DNA of 18,884 nt from CAYPOY01 sp964412395 (GTDB taxonomy: Bacteria; Chloroflexota; Anaerolineae; B4-G1): NCBI GenBank assembly GCA_964412395.1, contig CAYPOY010000072.1, positions 1-18,884 of the forward strand, given 5' to 3'. Of the stretch, positions 1 through 8,535 are shown one piece after another. A program made the translations under genes and the position numbers. Under the pieces are notes generated by a model that was not told the DNA's origin, did not search any database, and saw only the letters and a program-made list of their open reading frames with translations. The first letter of the stretch is position 1. Each line of letters begins with the position of its first letter.

Positions 1-42
1 TAACTTGACGGTAATAGCGCAAGTATATCACCTGGAGGTCAT

Positions 43-153
43 TTGTCCCAATTTCAAATTCACGATGAACTCTTGAACCGCATCGTTCATTTCTACATCC
101 GTGGTACTCCTGCTCTGGCGGATGAACACCTGAAATCGCAGGAGGACTTGTGA
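43..153 (+). CDS. Possible 36-residue leader-like ORF overlapping the next gene
   Basis: A TTG codon at 43 follows a GGAGG at 34-38 with a 4-base gap, and the frame stays open to TGA at 151-153. The TGA overlaps the GTG start (150-152) of the next gene by 3 bases, a typical translational-coupling arrangement. The peptide begins LSQFQIHDELLNRIVHFYI, is charged, and has no membrane segment. I recognise no family. Alternatively this is only the end of a broken or unrelated reading frame: another frame is open from base 2 to a TGA at 74-76 and could be the tail of an upstream gene. The ribosome binding site is the main support. Confidence 0.33.
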   Translation: MSQFQIHDELLNRIVHFYIRGTPALADEHLKSQEDL

Positions 154-680
154 ACAAGTGGATTCTCTTGAACATACTTGGCTTGGCTATCGTCGTCGGC
201 CTGACCCTGCTCCCAACGGCGATCACACCCGCCCAGGAACCGACCCCCACGCCCCCGTTGCCGACCTGGACGCCGGGTCCACCACTGACCAAGACGCCTG
301 TTCCCACTTCCACCCCTTTGCCACCCTCAGTGCCCGCCGGAGGTCTGATCGAGTTGCGCGTCCCCCTCACCCCACCGGCGCTGCGGGACATCATCTCCTG
401 GCAAAGCCTGTGGACAGTGGTGCAGTGGCAAGATGCCTGGGGAGAGTGGCACGACGTTGAGGGATGGCAAGGGACTCTGGATACGGTCGCGGTGGGTGAG
501 AATGGGGAAATTGTGGGCCAAAAGCTGTGGTGGGTCGCCACGGCCGACCTGGGCAAAGGACCGTTCCGCTGGCTGGTCTACGAGAGCGAACGAGGCAAAC
601 GACTGAGCGCCAGCGAAACTTTCTATCTGCCGGATTCCAAAGGCGAGACCGCGCCGGTTGAGGTATCACTGGACCACTAA
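150..680 (+). CDS. Small exported protein with Pro/Thr-rich linker
   Basis: This encodes 176 residues from a GTG start preceded by AGGAGG at 140-145. Residues 1-29 form a signal peptide: MNKW, a hydrophobic core of about 15 residues, then a likely cleavage near TPAQ. Residues ~30-62 are a Pro/Thr-rich linker (EPTPTPPLPTWTPG and similar). The rest is a small folded-looking region rich in Trp (WQSLWTVVQWQDAWGEWHDV, then KLWWVATADLG and FRWLVYESERG). I do not recognise a catalytic family. The pattern suggests a secreted or surface-tethered domain. The gene ends 16 bases before the ATG of the giant surface protein, so the two are probably co-transcribed and may act together outside the cell. That partnership is inferred from position only. 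Confidence 0.75.
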   Translation: MNKWILLNILGLAIVVGLTLLPTAITPAQEPTPTPPLPTWTPGPPLTKTPVPTSTPLPPSVPAGGLIELRVPLTPPALRDIISWQSLWTVVQWQDAWGEWHDVEGWQGTLDTVAVGENGEIVGQKLWWVATADLGKGPFRWLVYESERGKRLSASETFYLPDSKGETAPVEVSLDH

Positions 681-696
681 GCAAGGAGAGGGCGAA

Positions 697-3600
697 ATGA
701 AAGCCAGACGAAATTTCTTAATCTCAATCGTTGTCATTGCTTTGATCTTGGCGTCCTGGCCGGCATACCCCGCCTACGCCGGTGATGGCCCCGGCGGCGT
801 GGGGAGCACCGACGGCGACTCCAGCCTGGTGCTGTGGCTGACGGCCGAGGATGCCTACACTGACGACGGATGTTCGATCCCTGTTGCCGACGACGGCGAC
901 CCCGTCGGTTGTCTGGTAGACTGGAGCGGAAATTTTCGTCACGTTACCGAAGCGACGAACGGCCCTTCCTACTTCACCAACGTCGTCAACGGGCAGCCGG
1001 TGGTGCGGTTCGATGGGATAGACGATCTCCTGGCAGGCGACCTCTCCGTCAACGGTCTCGACGAAATGACCATCATCGCCGTCAACCAGACCTTAAAGAC
1101 CGAGACCAATCCATTGCAGGAGACGATCGTCTTTTGGGATGAAACAGACAGTTGGGGATCGGTCGGATTGGACGCGATGCAGGACAAAGTAAGCTGGCGC
1201 TTCGGTACAGGACAGGTGAACAACAACCACACCTACACCCGAACAACGCCCCTGGGGACAGACTTTACCCTGACGACAATTAGCAAAATGAGCGACACCG
1301 AAAACCTGTACGTCAACGGCGAAAACGTCCTCACAGTCGGGGGACGATGGACTCCGATCACCAACACCGACAGCCTCTTCTGGCTTGGGCATACCCCCGG
1401 CAGTTGGTACGAAGGGGACATCGCCGAGGTGATCGTTTACAACGCCGCCCTCACCGACACTGCCCTCACCCACGTTGACCTGTACCTGATGGACAAGTAC
1501 GACATTGACCTACACGGTACAGGGCTGTACAGCAGCAGTGTCTACACTCAAAACGTGCGCGGCATCAGCGCCAGCGCCGGGGTGTTCGCCTCCGGCAGTT
1601 CGGCGGGCTTGAGCGTCACCGATACGACTTTCTTGAGCGATGCCGATGACGTGATCGTATTGGGTCACGACAGCGCCACCAACTCAGAAGTGACTACCGA
1701 CCTGCCTGCCGGGGTCGCCTCCCGCTGGGAACGAGTCTGGTTCCTGGATATCTCCGACGTCAACTCCGACGGCGGTGAAGTGCAACTGGCATTCGATTTC
1801 AGCGCAGCGGGCATCGGCGGCACGCCAGACGGCTCCTACGTGTTGCTCGAGCGACAAGGTCCCGGCGGCGAGTTTTCGATTGTGGACTCCTCAGTTGACA
1901 TCTTCGGCGACCAAGTCTTTTTTTATGTGGATACCAAATGGCTACTCGATGAATCTTACTATACCCTGGGGTTGGTCGTCCCTGAACTGGTCCTGACCAA
2001 AGGGGTTGACGACGACACGCCCATCCCAGGGCAGCTCATCACCTATACCATCGTCATCACCAACGATGGCTTCGCCGACGCCACCAACGCCGTCGTCTCC
2101 GACACACTGCCCGCCAACCTCACCTTCGCCGGTCCGGTCGTCCTCGATCCACCGGAAGCAGGCGTAACCGGCTCCCCCCCCACGCTGGTCACCGACTTGT
2201 CCGTCTTCGGTGGGGAATGGATCACCGTCACCTTCCCGGTCACCGTCAACATGGGCGTGGCGGGAGGCACAGTCATCACCAACACCGCCGCCGTCACCAG
2301 CACCGAGGTGGTTACGCCTGTCACAGGCTCGGTGGGCGTGATGGTCCAGAACGTCGCACCGGCGGCTGTGGATGACGTCTCCAGTACCAACGAAGATACG
2401 CCGGTGACCATCGGCGTGCTGACTAACGACAATGACGCAAACGGGGACGCTCTGTCTATCAGCGCGGTCGGCACGCCCAACTACGGCGCTGTTACAATTT
2501 CTAATTTCTCATTTCTCATCTACACCCCCACCAACCGCACGGTGGACTACAGCGCTGTCTTCACCTACACCGCTTCCGACGGCTCCCTGAGCGACACCGC
2601 CACCGTCACCGTCACCGTCACCGCCGACAACGACCCGCCGAACGCCGTGGGCGACACGCGCAGCACGAACGAGGACACCCCCACCACCATCAGCGTGCTG
2701 AGCAACGACAGCGACCCGGAGGGCGTCGGCCTGACCGTCGGTGCGGTCGGCACGCCCAACTACGGCAGCGCCAGCACCAACGGCACCACAGTGACCTACA
2801 CCCCGACCAACCGCACGGCGAACTACACCGCCGTGTTCACCTACACCGCCTCCGACGGCTTCCTGACCGACACGGCCACCGTCACCGTCACCGTCACTGC
2901 CGACAACGACGCCCCCGTCGCGGTAGACGACACCGCCAGCACGAACGAGGACACCCCAGTAACAGCCGACGTGCTGGCTAACGACAATGACCCCGAGGGC
3001 AACACCCTGACCGTAGTCGCGGTCGGCGCGCCTGCCAACGGGGGTGCGAGCACTGACGGGGCCACCGTCACTTACACCCCAACGCTCGACTTCAACGGCG
3101 CCGATGTGTTCACCTACACCGCCTCCGATGGCAGCCTGACCGACAGCGCCACGGTGACCGTCACCGTCAACTCCGTCAACGACCCGCCCATCGCCGTGGA
3201 CGACACGGATAACACGGACGAGGATACGCCGGTGACCATCAGCGTGCTGGCCAACGACAGCGATGTGGACAGCGACACCCTGACCGTCAGCGCGGTCGGC
3301 ACGCCCAACTACGGCGCTGTTACAATTTCTAATTTCTCATTTCTCATCTACACCCCCACCAACCGCACGGTGGACTACAGCGCTGTCTTCACCTACACCG
3401 CTTCCGACGGCTCCCTGAGCGACACCGCCGCTGTCACCGTCACCGTCACCACCGACAACGACCTGCCCGTCGCGGTGGACGACGTTGCCATCACAGCCGA
3501 AGACACACCGCGCATCATCGCCGTCTTGGCTAACGACAGCGACCCCGACGGAGACACCTTAAGCATTGATACAGTGGGAACGCCCACCCACGGCATAGTG

Positions 3601-6600
3601 GCAATCTCTAATCCCCAATCTCTAATTTACACCCCGACGCTGAACTTTAACGGTAGCGACGTTTTTACCTACACCGTCTCCGACGGCGACTTGAGCGATA
3701 GCGCCACCGTGATCGTCACCGTCGAACCCGTTAACGACCCGCCCACCGCCAGCGATGACACGGCCTCCACCGCCGAGGACACCGCCGTCACCATCTCCGT
3801 TCTAGACAACGACACAGATATCGAGGGGGATGGTTTGTCCATCGGTGGTCTTGGTTCAGCCGGCAACGGCTCCGTCACCACCGATGGGGACGACGTCACG
3901 TATATCCCCACCGCGAATTTTAACGGCACCGATAGCTTCACCTACACCGTCGGTGATGCGGGCGGCGGTACTGATACTGCTACTGTGACCGTCACCGTCA
4001 GCGCCGTCAACGACGCCCCCGATGCCATCAACGATGCAGCCACTACGGGCGAAGACACGCCGGTCGTCATCCAGGTGCTGTTCAATGACACCGATGTGGA
4101 AGGCGATACGCTCACCGTGGTCACCGTTGGCGTCCCGGCCCACGGCAGTGCTCATTTGAGCGGCACGATGGCAATCATCTACACCCCCACCCAGAACTCT
4201 AACGGAGGCGACAGTTTCAACTACACCATTTCCGACGGCAACGGCGGCTCCGACACGGCCACGGTCAACGTCACTGTCAACCCGGCCAACGACGCCCCCG
4301 TCGCGGTGAACGACGCCGCCGTCACCGACGCCGACACACCGGTTGACGTTGACGTCCTGGCCAACGACAGCGATGTTGACGGCGATACGCTTTCAGTGTC
4401 CGCAACCACCCAGGCCAGCCACGGCACTGTGGTCACAAAAGAAACCGGGTTTTTCGGAAAGAACCCGGTTTCTGTCCAGTACACCCCCGACACCGGTTTC
4501 AGCGGTCTCGACAGCTTCACCTACACCGCTGACGACGGCAACGGCTCGACTATGCTCACCGCAGGTGGCGGTTCCGACACCGCCACGGTCACCATCATCG
4601 TCAGCGCGCAAGAGGGCGTCGTGGACGCCGTGGACGACATCGCTACCACGAACGAGGACACCGCCTCGACCATCGCCGTCTTGTCCAACGACACCCTCAC
4701 TGGCACGGGCACGCTGACCATCCTCAGCGCCAGCCAACCTGACCACGGCACGGTTGCCATTTCTAATTTCTCATTTCTAATTTACACCCCCCACCCCGAC
4801 TACAACGGCCCTGATGCGTTCACCTACGTCGCCAGCGACGGTGTGCAGGGGGCGGACACCGCCACGGTCACCCTCTACGTGGATGGTGTCAACGACGCCC
4901 CGGACGCGGTGGACGACACCGCCACGCTGGACGAGGACACGCGCATTGACATCCCGGTGCTGAACAACGACTCGGACGTAGATGGCGACGCCCTCACCGT
5001 GAGCAACTTGGGCCAGGCCAGACACGGCAGGGTGATCCTCCGACCAGGTGGCAGTCTGCGCTACATCCCCGACGCCGACTACAACGGCTCGGACAGCTTC
5101 GACTACACCGTCAGTGATGGCAACGGCAGCAATGACACCGCCACGGTCGAGGTCACCGTCAACCCGATCAACGACGCGCCGGGTGCGGTGGACGATCCCG
5201 TCACCACCGACGAGGACATACTCGTTGACATTCACGTCCTGTCTAATGACGGTGATGTAGAGGGCCATACCCTCACCATTGCCAACTTTAGCCAGGGCCA
5301 GCACGGGACGGTCGTCACCAACACCGACGGCAGCCTCCGCTATACCCCCGCTCCTGATTACAACGGCTCGGACGACTTCACTTATACCACCGACGACGGC
5401 AACGGTGGCACGGATTCGGCGATGGTCAATATCACCATCAACCCGGTGGACGACCTGCCGGAGGGCGTGCGAGACGCTACCATTTTGGTATCCTCAACCG
5501 TGGTCTGCAGAAACCAGGTTTTTCGGAAGCCTTTCACAAAATCTGGTTTCTCACCCGCCGCAACCACGTCTACCACTCCGACGGCCGAGATAGACGTGCT
5601 GGCCAACGACGTGAACGTGGACGGCGCTGAACTGGAGGTCACGCGGGTGGGCCGGGCACGTAACGGCCGCGTGACTATCGGCGCGGGCGGAAAGATCAAA
5701 TATATGCCCAACCCAGGCTTTGGGCGGGGAACCGATACCTTTACTTACACCGTCGGCGCCGTGGGCAAAGTCTACGAGTCCATTGACGCCGTGAACATCG
5801 TCTTTAACCCGGAGGGAGGCGACGTGATCGCGGTGGACGATACGGTCACCACGGACGAGGACCAGCCGATCACCTTCGCCCTACTGGATAACGACGTGAA
5901 CAACGTCCCCACGACCACGCTCTCTCTGATGGGCGTGATCCCCAGGAACGGCCTGGTCATCGTCAACGTGGATGACACGGTGACATACCTGCCCAACGGG
6001 AACCTCAACGGCAGCGACGTCTTCACCTACATCGTAGGGAATGGCGAGCTGGGGGGCGACACCGGCGTCGTCACCGTGACCATCAACCCGGTCAACGATC
6101 CCCCGGACGCGGTAATGGACGTAATCTCTACCACGCAGGGCATCAGCATAACCCTCGATGTGCTCACAAACGACACAGACGTGGACGGTGACGAACTGCG
6201 GGTGGCGCAGGTTATCCAGGGGCCAAATGGGGCGGCGGTGGTCAACGGTGACGGCACGGTGACGTATACACCCCATCCCGGCTTCAGGGGACTCGACACC
6301 TTTGCTTATGTGGTTCGCGACGACTATGGCAGGGACGACATCGCGGTGGTGGCGGTCGTGGTGACCCCTGTCAACCAGGCGCCAGAAGTGGCCACCGACC
6401 TGGTATCCACGGCAGAGGACACGGCTATCGCCGTCCATGTGCTGGCCAACGACTTTGACGAGGACGGCGATGCCATCACTGTCACCCATGTGACTCAAGG
6501 CGATTATGGGACAGTGGTCATCGGTAGCAATGGCACAGTGACGTATACCCCTGATTCCAATCTCGACGGCGCCGACAGCTTCACTTACACCGCCAGCGAC

Positions 6601-8235
6601 GGCGACCTGCCCGCCACCGCCGCTGTCAACGTCACCGTCATCGCCGCCAACGATGGCCCGAATGCAGTGGATGACACGGTCAACACGCCTGTGGACACGC
6701 CGCGTGTCATTTTCGTTCTGGGCAACGACAGTGACCCCGAAGGTGATCCGCTGAGTATCAGCGCGGTGAGCACGGCAGCCAATGGGAGTGTGAGCATCGA
6801 AGAAACCGGGTTTTTCGGAAAGAACCCGGTTTCTGTCGCGTACACACCAACCCAGGGCTTTACCGGCATCGAAGCCTTCACCTACACGGTCAGCGACGGC
6901 AGCCTGAACAGCACCGCTCATGTCTCCGTCACCGTGGGTGCGCCGAACACGGCCCCCACGCCCGCGAACGATACCGCCACCACGGCGGAAGACACTCCCG
7001 TGACCATCGCCGTCCTGGATGGCGATACCGACCCCGATGGCGATCCCCTAATGGTCAGCGGAGTCACACCCGCGCTCAACGGCTTCGCGAGCACCGATGG
7101 CTACCAGGTGACCTACCGGCCCGATCTCAACTTTAACGGCAGTGACAGCTTTACCTACACCGTCAGCGATGGCGGCCTGTCCACCGCCGCCGTCGTGACC
7201 GTCACCGTCACGCCTGTCAACGACGCGCCCACGGCTGTAGACGATAACGCGATGACCGCCAGGAACACCCCCGTGATTATTGACGTCAAGGCCAATGACA
7301 CCGACGTGGATGGTGATATGGTGAACGTAATCGCGGTTGGCGCGGCGGCCGATGGTACGGTTATCTTGCAGTCTGGCTATCCGGTCCCGGTAGAGAACAG
7401 AAAGCTCACTTATACGCCGGATCAGGATTTCATCGGCGCCGATGTCTTTACCTACACCCTCACCGACGGTGCACTGTCAGATACGGCCACCGTCACTGTC
7501 TCAGTCAATCCCGCTGCGCTGAGCATCACCAAGACAGTGAGCACCGCGAGTGGCACAGCTCAGCTCTCCGTTCTGCCCGGCGATGTGGTCACCTACACCA
7601 TCGAGTTAGCTCACGGCGGCGGAGACACAGTTCAGAGCGCAGTCGTTTTCGATACACTACCTGCTGGCGTGCGCTTTGACGACTGGTGCGAAGGCGGGCA
7701 GGGATCGGCGCTGTTGCCGCCGCCTGAGAACACCATCGTCTGGGGGCCGTACGATGTCGCCGGGGGTGATTCCTTCACCATCCGATTCACCGCCATTGTC
7801 ACCAGCAGCAGCGACTTATACGGCGCTACCGTCAACAACGTGGCCCACTACACTTCCATCAACGCGGGCTTTGGTTCGGACGATGCCAGCTTCATGGTGA
7901 CCGCGCCGGACGTCTGGTTCGTGTCGCCGACCGCCGGGCAGGTCTTCACCGCCACGGACAACGTCAGTGTTACCATCCCCATTGAGGTCGCGACCACCAA
8001 CTTTACCATTCCAGACGATGGTCACTGGCAACTGTGGATGGATGGCGTGGAACTGGGGCCGGTCTACACGACCGTCACCAGCACTAACCTGCTGGTCGGC
8101 GACCACGTCATCAGCGCCGAGTTGCGCACGCTGGCAGGTCTACCGGTTGGCCCGATAGCGACGGTCAACGTCGTTGTCAAGGTCGAGCCGCAAGGTTTCG
8201 TCGTCTACCTGCCGGCGGTGATGAGGAGTGAGTAA
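697..8235 (+). CDS. Giant exported repeat protein (LamG-like head, 18 tandem-95 Ig/cadherin-like repeats, two DUF11 domains)
   Basis: This encodes 2,512 residues. I chose ATG 697, with AAGGAG at 683-688, over an in-frame TTG at 658, because it starts directly at a signal peptide (MKARRNF, hydrophobic core, cleavage near AYA-GDG at ~28). Approximate domains: LamG/concanavalin-like 42-268; a DUF8202-like region 268-428 (starts HGTGLYSSSVY); DUF11 429-553; 18 repeats of ~95 residues 554-2272; a second DUF11 2273-2403; an Ig-like segment 2404-2495; and a tail ending YLPAVMRSE. Each repeat reads roughly AVDD-x-x-T-x-EDTPV, VLANDSDVDGD, YTP, FTYTxSDG, TATVTVTV. The Asp/Asn motifs are typical Ca2+ sites of cadherin-like folds. 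There is no LPXTG and no C-terminal membrane helix. The likely role is a long Ca2+-stiffened adhesin or sheath/matrix protein. Several repeats carry DNA-level insertions, listed separately. Confidence 0.93.
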   Translation: MKARRNFLISIVVIALILASWPAYPAYAGDGPGGVGSTDGDSSLVLWLTAEDAYTDDGCSIPVADDGDPVGCLVDWSGNFRHVTEATNGPSYFTNVVNGQPVVRFDGIDDLLAGDLSVNGLDEMTIIAVNQTLKTETNPLQETIVFWDETDSWGSVGLDAMQDKVSWRFGTGQVNNNHTYTRTTPLGTDFTLTTISKMSDTENLYVNGENVLTVGGRWTPITNTDSLFWLGHTPGSWYEGDIAEVIVYNAALTDTALTHVDLYLMDKYDIDLHGTGLYSSSVYTQNVRGISASAGVFASGSSAGLSVTDTTFLSDADDVIVLGHDSATNSEVTTDLPAGVASRWERVWFLDISDVNSDGGEVQLAFDFSAAGIGGTPDGSYVLLERQGPGGEFSIVDSSVDIFGDQVFFYVDTKWLLDESYYTLGLVVPELVLTKGVDDDTPIPGQLITYTIVITNDGFADATNAVVSDTLPANLTFAGPVVLDPPEAGVTGSPPTLVTDLSVFGGEWITVTFPVTVNMGVAGGTVITNTAAVTSTEVVTPVTGSVGVMVQNVAPAAVDDVSSTNEDTPVTIGVLTNDNDANGDALSISAVGTPNYGAVTISNFSFLIYTPTNRTVDYSAVFTYTASDGSLSDTATVTVTVTADNDPPNAVGDTRSTNEDTPTTISVLSNDSDPEGVGLTVGAVGTPNYGSASTNGTTVTYTPTNRTANYTAVFTYTASDGFLTDTATVTVTVTADNDAPVAVDDTASTNEDTPVTADVLANDNDPEGNTLTVVAVGAPANGGASTDGATVTYTPTLDFNGADVFTYTASDGSLTDSATVTVTVNSVNDPPIAVDDTDNTDEDTPVTISVLANDSDVDSDTLTVSAVGTPNYGAVTISNFSFLIYTPTNRTVDYSAVFTYTASDGSLSDTAAVTVTVTTDNDLPVAVDDVAITAEDTPRIIAVLANDSDPDGDTLSIDTVGTPTHGIVAISNPQSLIYTPTLNFNGSDVFTYTVSDGDLSDSATVIVTVEPVNDPPTASDDTASTAEDTAVTISVLDNDTDIEGDGLSIGGLGSAGNGSVTTDGDDVTYIPTANFNGTDSFTYTVGDAGGGTDTATVTVTVSAVNDAPDAINDAATTGEDTPVVIQVLFNDTDVEGDTLTVVTVGVPAHGSAHLSGTMAIIYTPTQNSNGGDSFNYTISDGNGGSDTATVNVTVNPANDAPVAVNDAAVTDADTPVDVDVLANDSDVDGDTLSVSATTQASHGTVVTKETGFFGKNPVSVQYTPDTGFSGLDSFTYTADDGNGSTMLTAGGGSDTATVTIIVSAQEGVVDAVDDIATTNEDTASTIAVLSNDTLTGTGTLTILSASQPDHGTVAISNFSFLIYTPHPDYNGPDAFTYVASDGVQGADTATVTLYVDGVNDAPDAVDDTATLDEDTRIDIPVLNNDSDVDGDALTVSNLGQARHGRVILRPGGSLRYIPDADYNGSDSFDYTVSDGNGSNDTATVEVTVNPINDAPGAVDDPVTTDEDILVDIHVLSNDGDVEGHTLTIANFSQGQHGTVVTNTDGSLRYTPAPDYNGSDDFTYTTDDGNGGTDSAMVNITINPVDDLPEGVRDATILVSSTVVCRNQVFRKPFTKSGFSPAATTSTTPTAEIDVLANDVNVDGAELEVTRVGRARNGRVTIGAGGKIKYMPNPGFGRGTDTFTYTVGAVGKVYESIDAVNIVFNPEGGDVIAVDDTVTTDEDQPITFALLDNDVNNVPTTTLSLMGVIPRNGLVIVNVDDTVTYLPNGNLNGSDVFTYIVGNGELGGDTGVVTVTINPVNDPPDAVMDVISTTQGISITLDVLTNDTDVDGDELRVAQVIQGPNGAAVVNGDGTVTYTPHPGFRGLDTFAYVVRDDYGRDDIAVVAVVVTPVNQAPEVATDLVSTAEDTAIAVHVLANDFDEDGDAITVTHVTQGDYGTVVIGSNGTVTYTPDSNLDGADSFTYTASDGDLPATAAVNVTVIAANDGPNAVDDTVNTPVDTPRVIFVLGNDSDPEGDPLSISAVSTAANGSVSIEETGFFGKNPVSVAYTPTQGFTGIEAFTYTVSDGSLNSTAHVSVTVGAPNTAPTPANDTATTAEDTPVTIAVLDGDTDPDGDPLMVSGVTPALNGFASTDGYQVTYRPDLNFNGSDSFTYTVSDGGLSTAAVVTVTVTPVNDAPTAVDDNAMTARNTPVIIDVKANDTDVDGDMVNVIAVGAAADGTVILQSGYPVPVENRKLTYTPDQDFIGADVFTYTLTDGALSDTATVTVSVNPAALSITKTVSTASGTAQLSVLPGDVVTYTIELAHGGGDTVQSAVVFDTLPAGVRFDDWCEGGQGSALLPPPENTIVWGPYDVAGGDSFTIRFTAIVTSSSDLYGATVNNVAHYTSINAGFGSDDASFMVTAPDVWFVSPTAGQVFTATDNVSVTIPIEVATTNFTIPDDGHWQLWMDGVELGPVYTTVTSTNLLVGDHVISAELRTLAGLPVGPIATVNVVVKVEPQGFVVYLPAVMRSE
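2459..2601 (+). repeat. 143-bp direct duplicate, copy 1 (domain 1)
   Basis: Every base matches 3287-3429, an offset of 828 bases. Outside this block the two domains diverge at synonymous sites, so the block marks a recent exchange between repeat domains 1 and 4. Confidence 0.9.
2495..2522 (+). repeat. In-frame heptamer array, copy 1
   Basis: Four 7-base units run CAATTTC, TAATTTC, TCATTTC, TCATCTA. They encode the ISNFSFLIY stretch of repeat domain 1, where other domains have a loop of the TDGATVTYTP type. The units are AT-rich inside a GC-rich gene. Confidence 0.85.
3287..3429 (+). repeat. 143-bp direct duplicate, copy 2 (domain 4)
   Basis: This is the partner of 2459-2601. Identity ends at 3430, where domain 4 has GCT GTC and domain 1 has ACC GTC. 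Confidence 0.9.
3323..3350 (+). repeat. In-frame heptamer array, copy 2
   Basis: The same four units as copy 1 occur in repeat domain 4, inside a longer segment that is identical to domain 1. This copy therefore probably arose by duplication or gene conversion and not by a separate insertion. Confidence 0.85.
3602..3629 (+). repeat. In-frame heptamer array, copy 3 (variant)
   Basis: The units CAATCTC, TAATCCC, CAATCTC, TAATTTA encode ISNPQSLIY in repeat domain 5. The unit sequence differs from copies 1, 2 and 4, but the length (28 nt), phase and position in the domain are the same. Confidence 0.8.
4440..4473 (+). repeat. Palindromic element inside the coding region, copy A
   Basis: This is a 34-bp hairpin: arm AGAAACCGGGTT (4440-4451), 10-base loop, and the exact reverse complement AACCCGGTTTCT (4462-4473). 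It is read as ETGFFGKNPVS in repeat domain 8, replacing the usual short loop before YTP. It is identical to copy C over 38 bp (4439-4476 versus 6800-6837), while the flanking bases differ. Confidence 0.9.
4757..4784 (+). repeat. In-frame heptamer array, copy 4
   Basis: The units CCATTTC, TAATTTC, TCATTTC, TAATTTA encode ISNFSFLIY in repeat domain 9. The codons around the array differ from those in domains 1 and 4, so this copy is not part of their duplicated segment. Confidence 0.85.
5509..5551 (+). repeat. Palindromic element inside the coding region, copy B (diverged)
   Basis: The arms AGAAACCAG (5509-5517) and CTGGTTTCT (5543-5551) are followed inward by TTT/AAA pairing, and the loop is longer than in copies A and C. 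It is translated in frame as part of the N-terminal strand of repeat domain 12 (NQVFRKPFTKSGF). The AVDD...EDTP consensus is lost there and the domain is longer than its neighbours. Confidence 0.75.
6801..6834 (+). repeat. Palindromic element inside the coding region, copy C
   Basis: This 34-bp hairpin has the same sequence as copy A and is in the same reading phase (ETGFFGKNPVS). It lies in repeat domain 16 at the same position before YTP. The bases on either side (GAGCATCG and GCGTAC) differ from those around copy A. Confidence 0.9.
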
Positions 8236-8302
8236 GACGATCTGTTAGGGGTTGCCGTCGGCAGCGGTGGGATTAAAGACCAGAACTTGTCTTGGGATGA
8301 GA

Positions 8303-8333
8303 AACCGGCTCGCAGAATGTCTCCGGGCCGGTT
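8303..8333. repeat. Inverted repeat downstream of the giant gene
   Basis: AACCGGC (8303-8309) pairs with GCCGGTT (8327-8333) around a 17-base loop, 70 bases after the giant gene's stop. There is no T-run, so an intrinsic terminator is not supported. The arm resembles the core of the AGAAACCGGG palindrome, so it may be a worn relative. Confidence 0.35.
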
Positions 8334-8361
8334 GCGATGCCACATTCGGGAGCGATGCCCG

Positions 8362-8436
8362 CTGGTCTCCGCCTTCACGCTACTCCAGGCCAAGTTGCGC
8401 GGCCTGACAGCGCGGGTACCGCCGCTGTTGGGTTGA
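8362..8436 (+). pseudogene. Fragment of the small-protein gene found intact at 17558-17716
   Basis: The 24 codons before TGA 8434-8436 read LVSAFTLLQAKLRGLTARVP, then PLLG. They match residues 24-47 of the 52-residue protein at 17558 at 19 of 24 positions. At least eight codons differ only synonymously, so the similarity is at protein level and the copies diverged under coding constraint. The N-terminal half is missing and the last few residues are cut by the TGA. Confidence 0.6.
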
Positions 8437-8535
8437 GGCAGGAGCAAGGCCTGGCGTCGGCATCCGGGGCCTGACACAGAATTGGCGTCCTGGGGATCGT
8501 CGGCGGTGCGCTGGGGATGTTGGTCGTGCCCACCT

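Noticed and set aside
658..696. TTG 658 as start of the giant gene
   Set aside because: It has no ribosome site, would overlap the previous gene by 23 bases, and puts 13 polar residues before a standard signal peptide.
2356..7512. Tandem repeats as a CRISPR array
   Set aside because: The repeat unit is ~285 bp of coding sequence with amino-acid periodicity of ~95; there are no short direct repeats with unique spacers and no cas genes.
1093..7838. Many long minus-strand ORFs opposite the giant gene
   Set aside because: They mirror its Thr/Val/Asp codons, have repetitive composition with no family resemblance, and are shadows of the coding strand.
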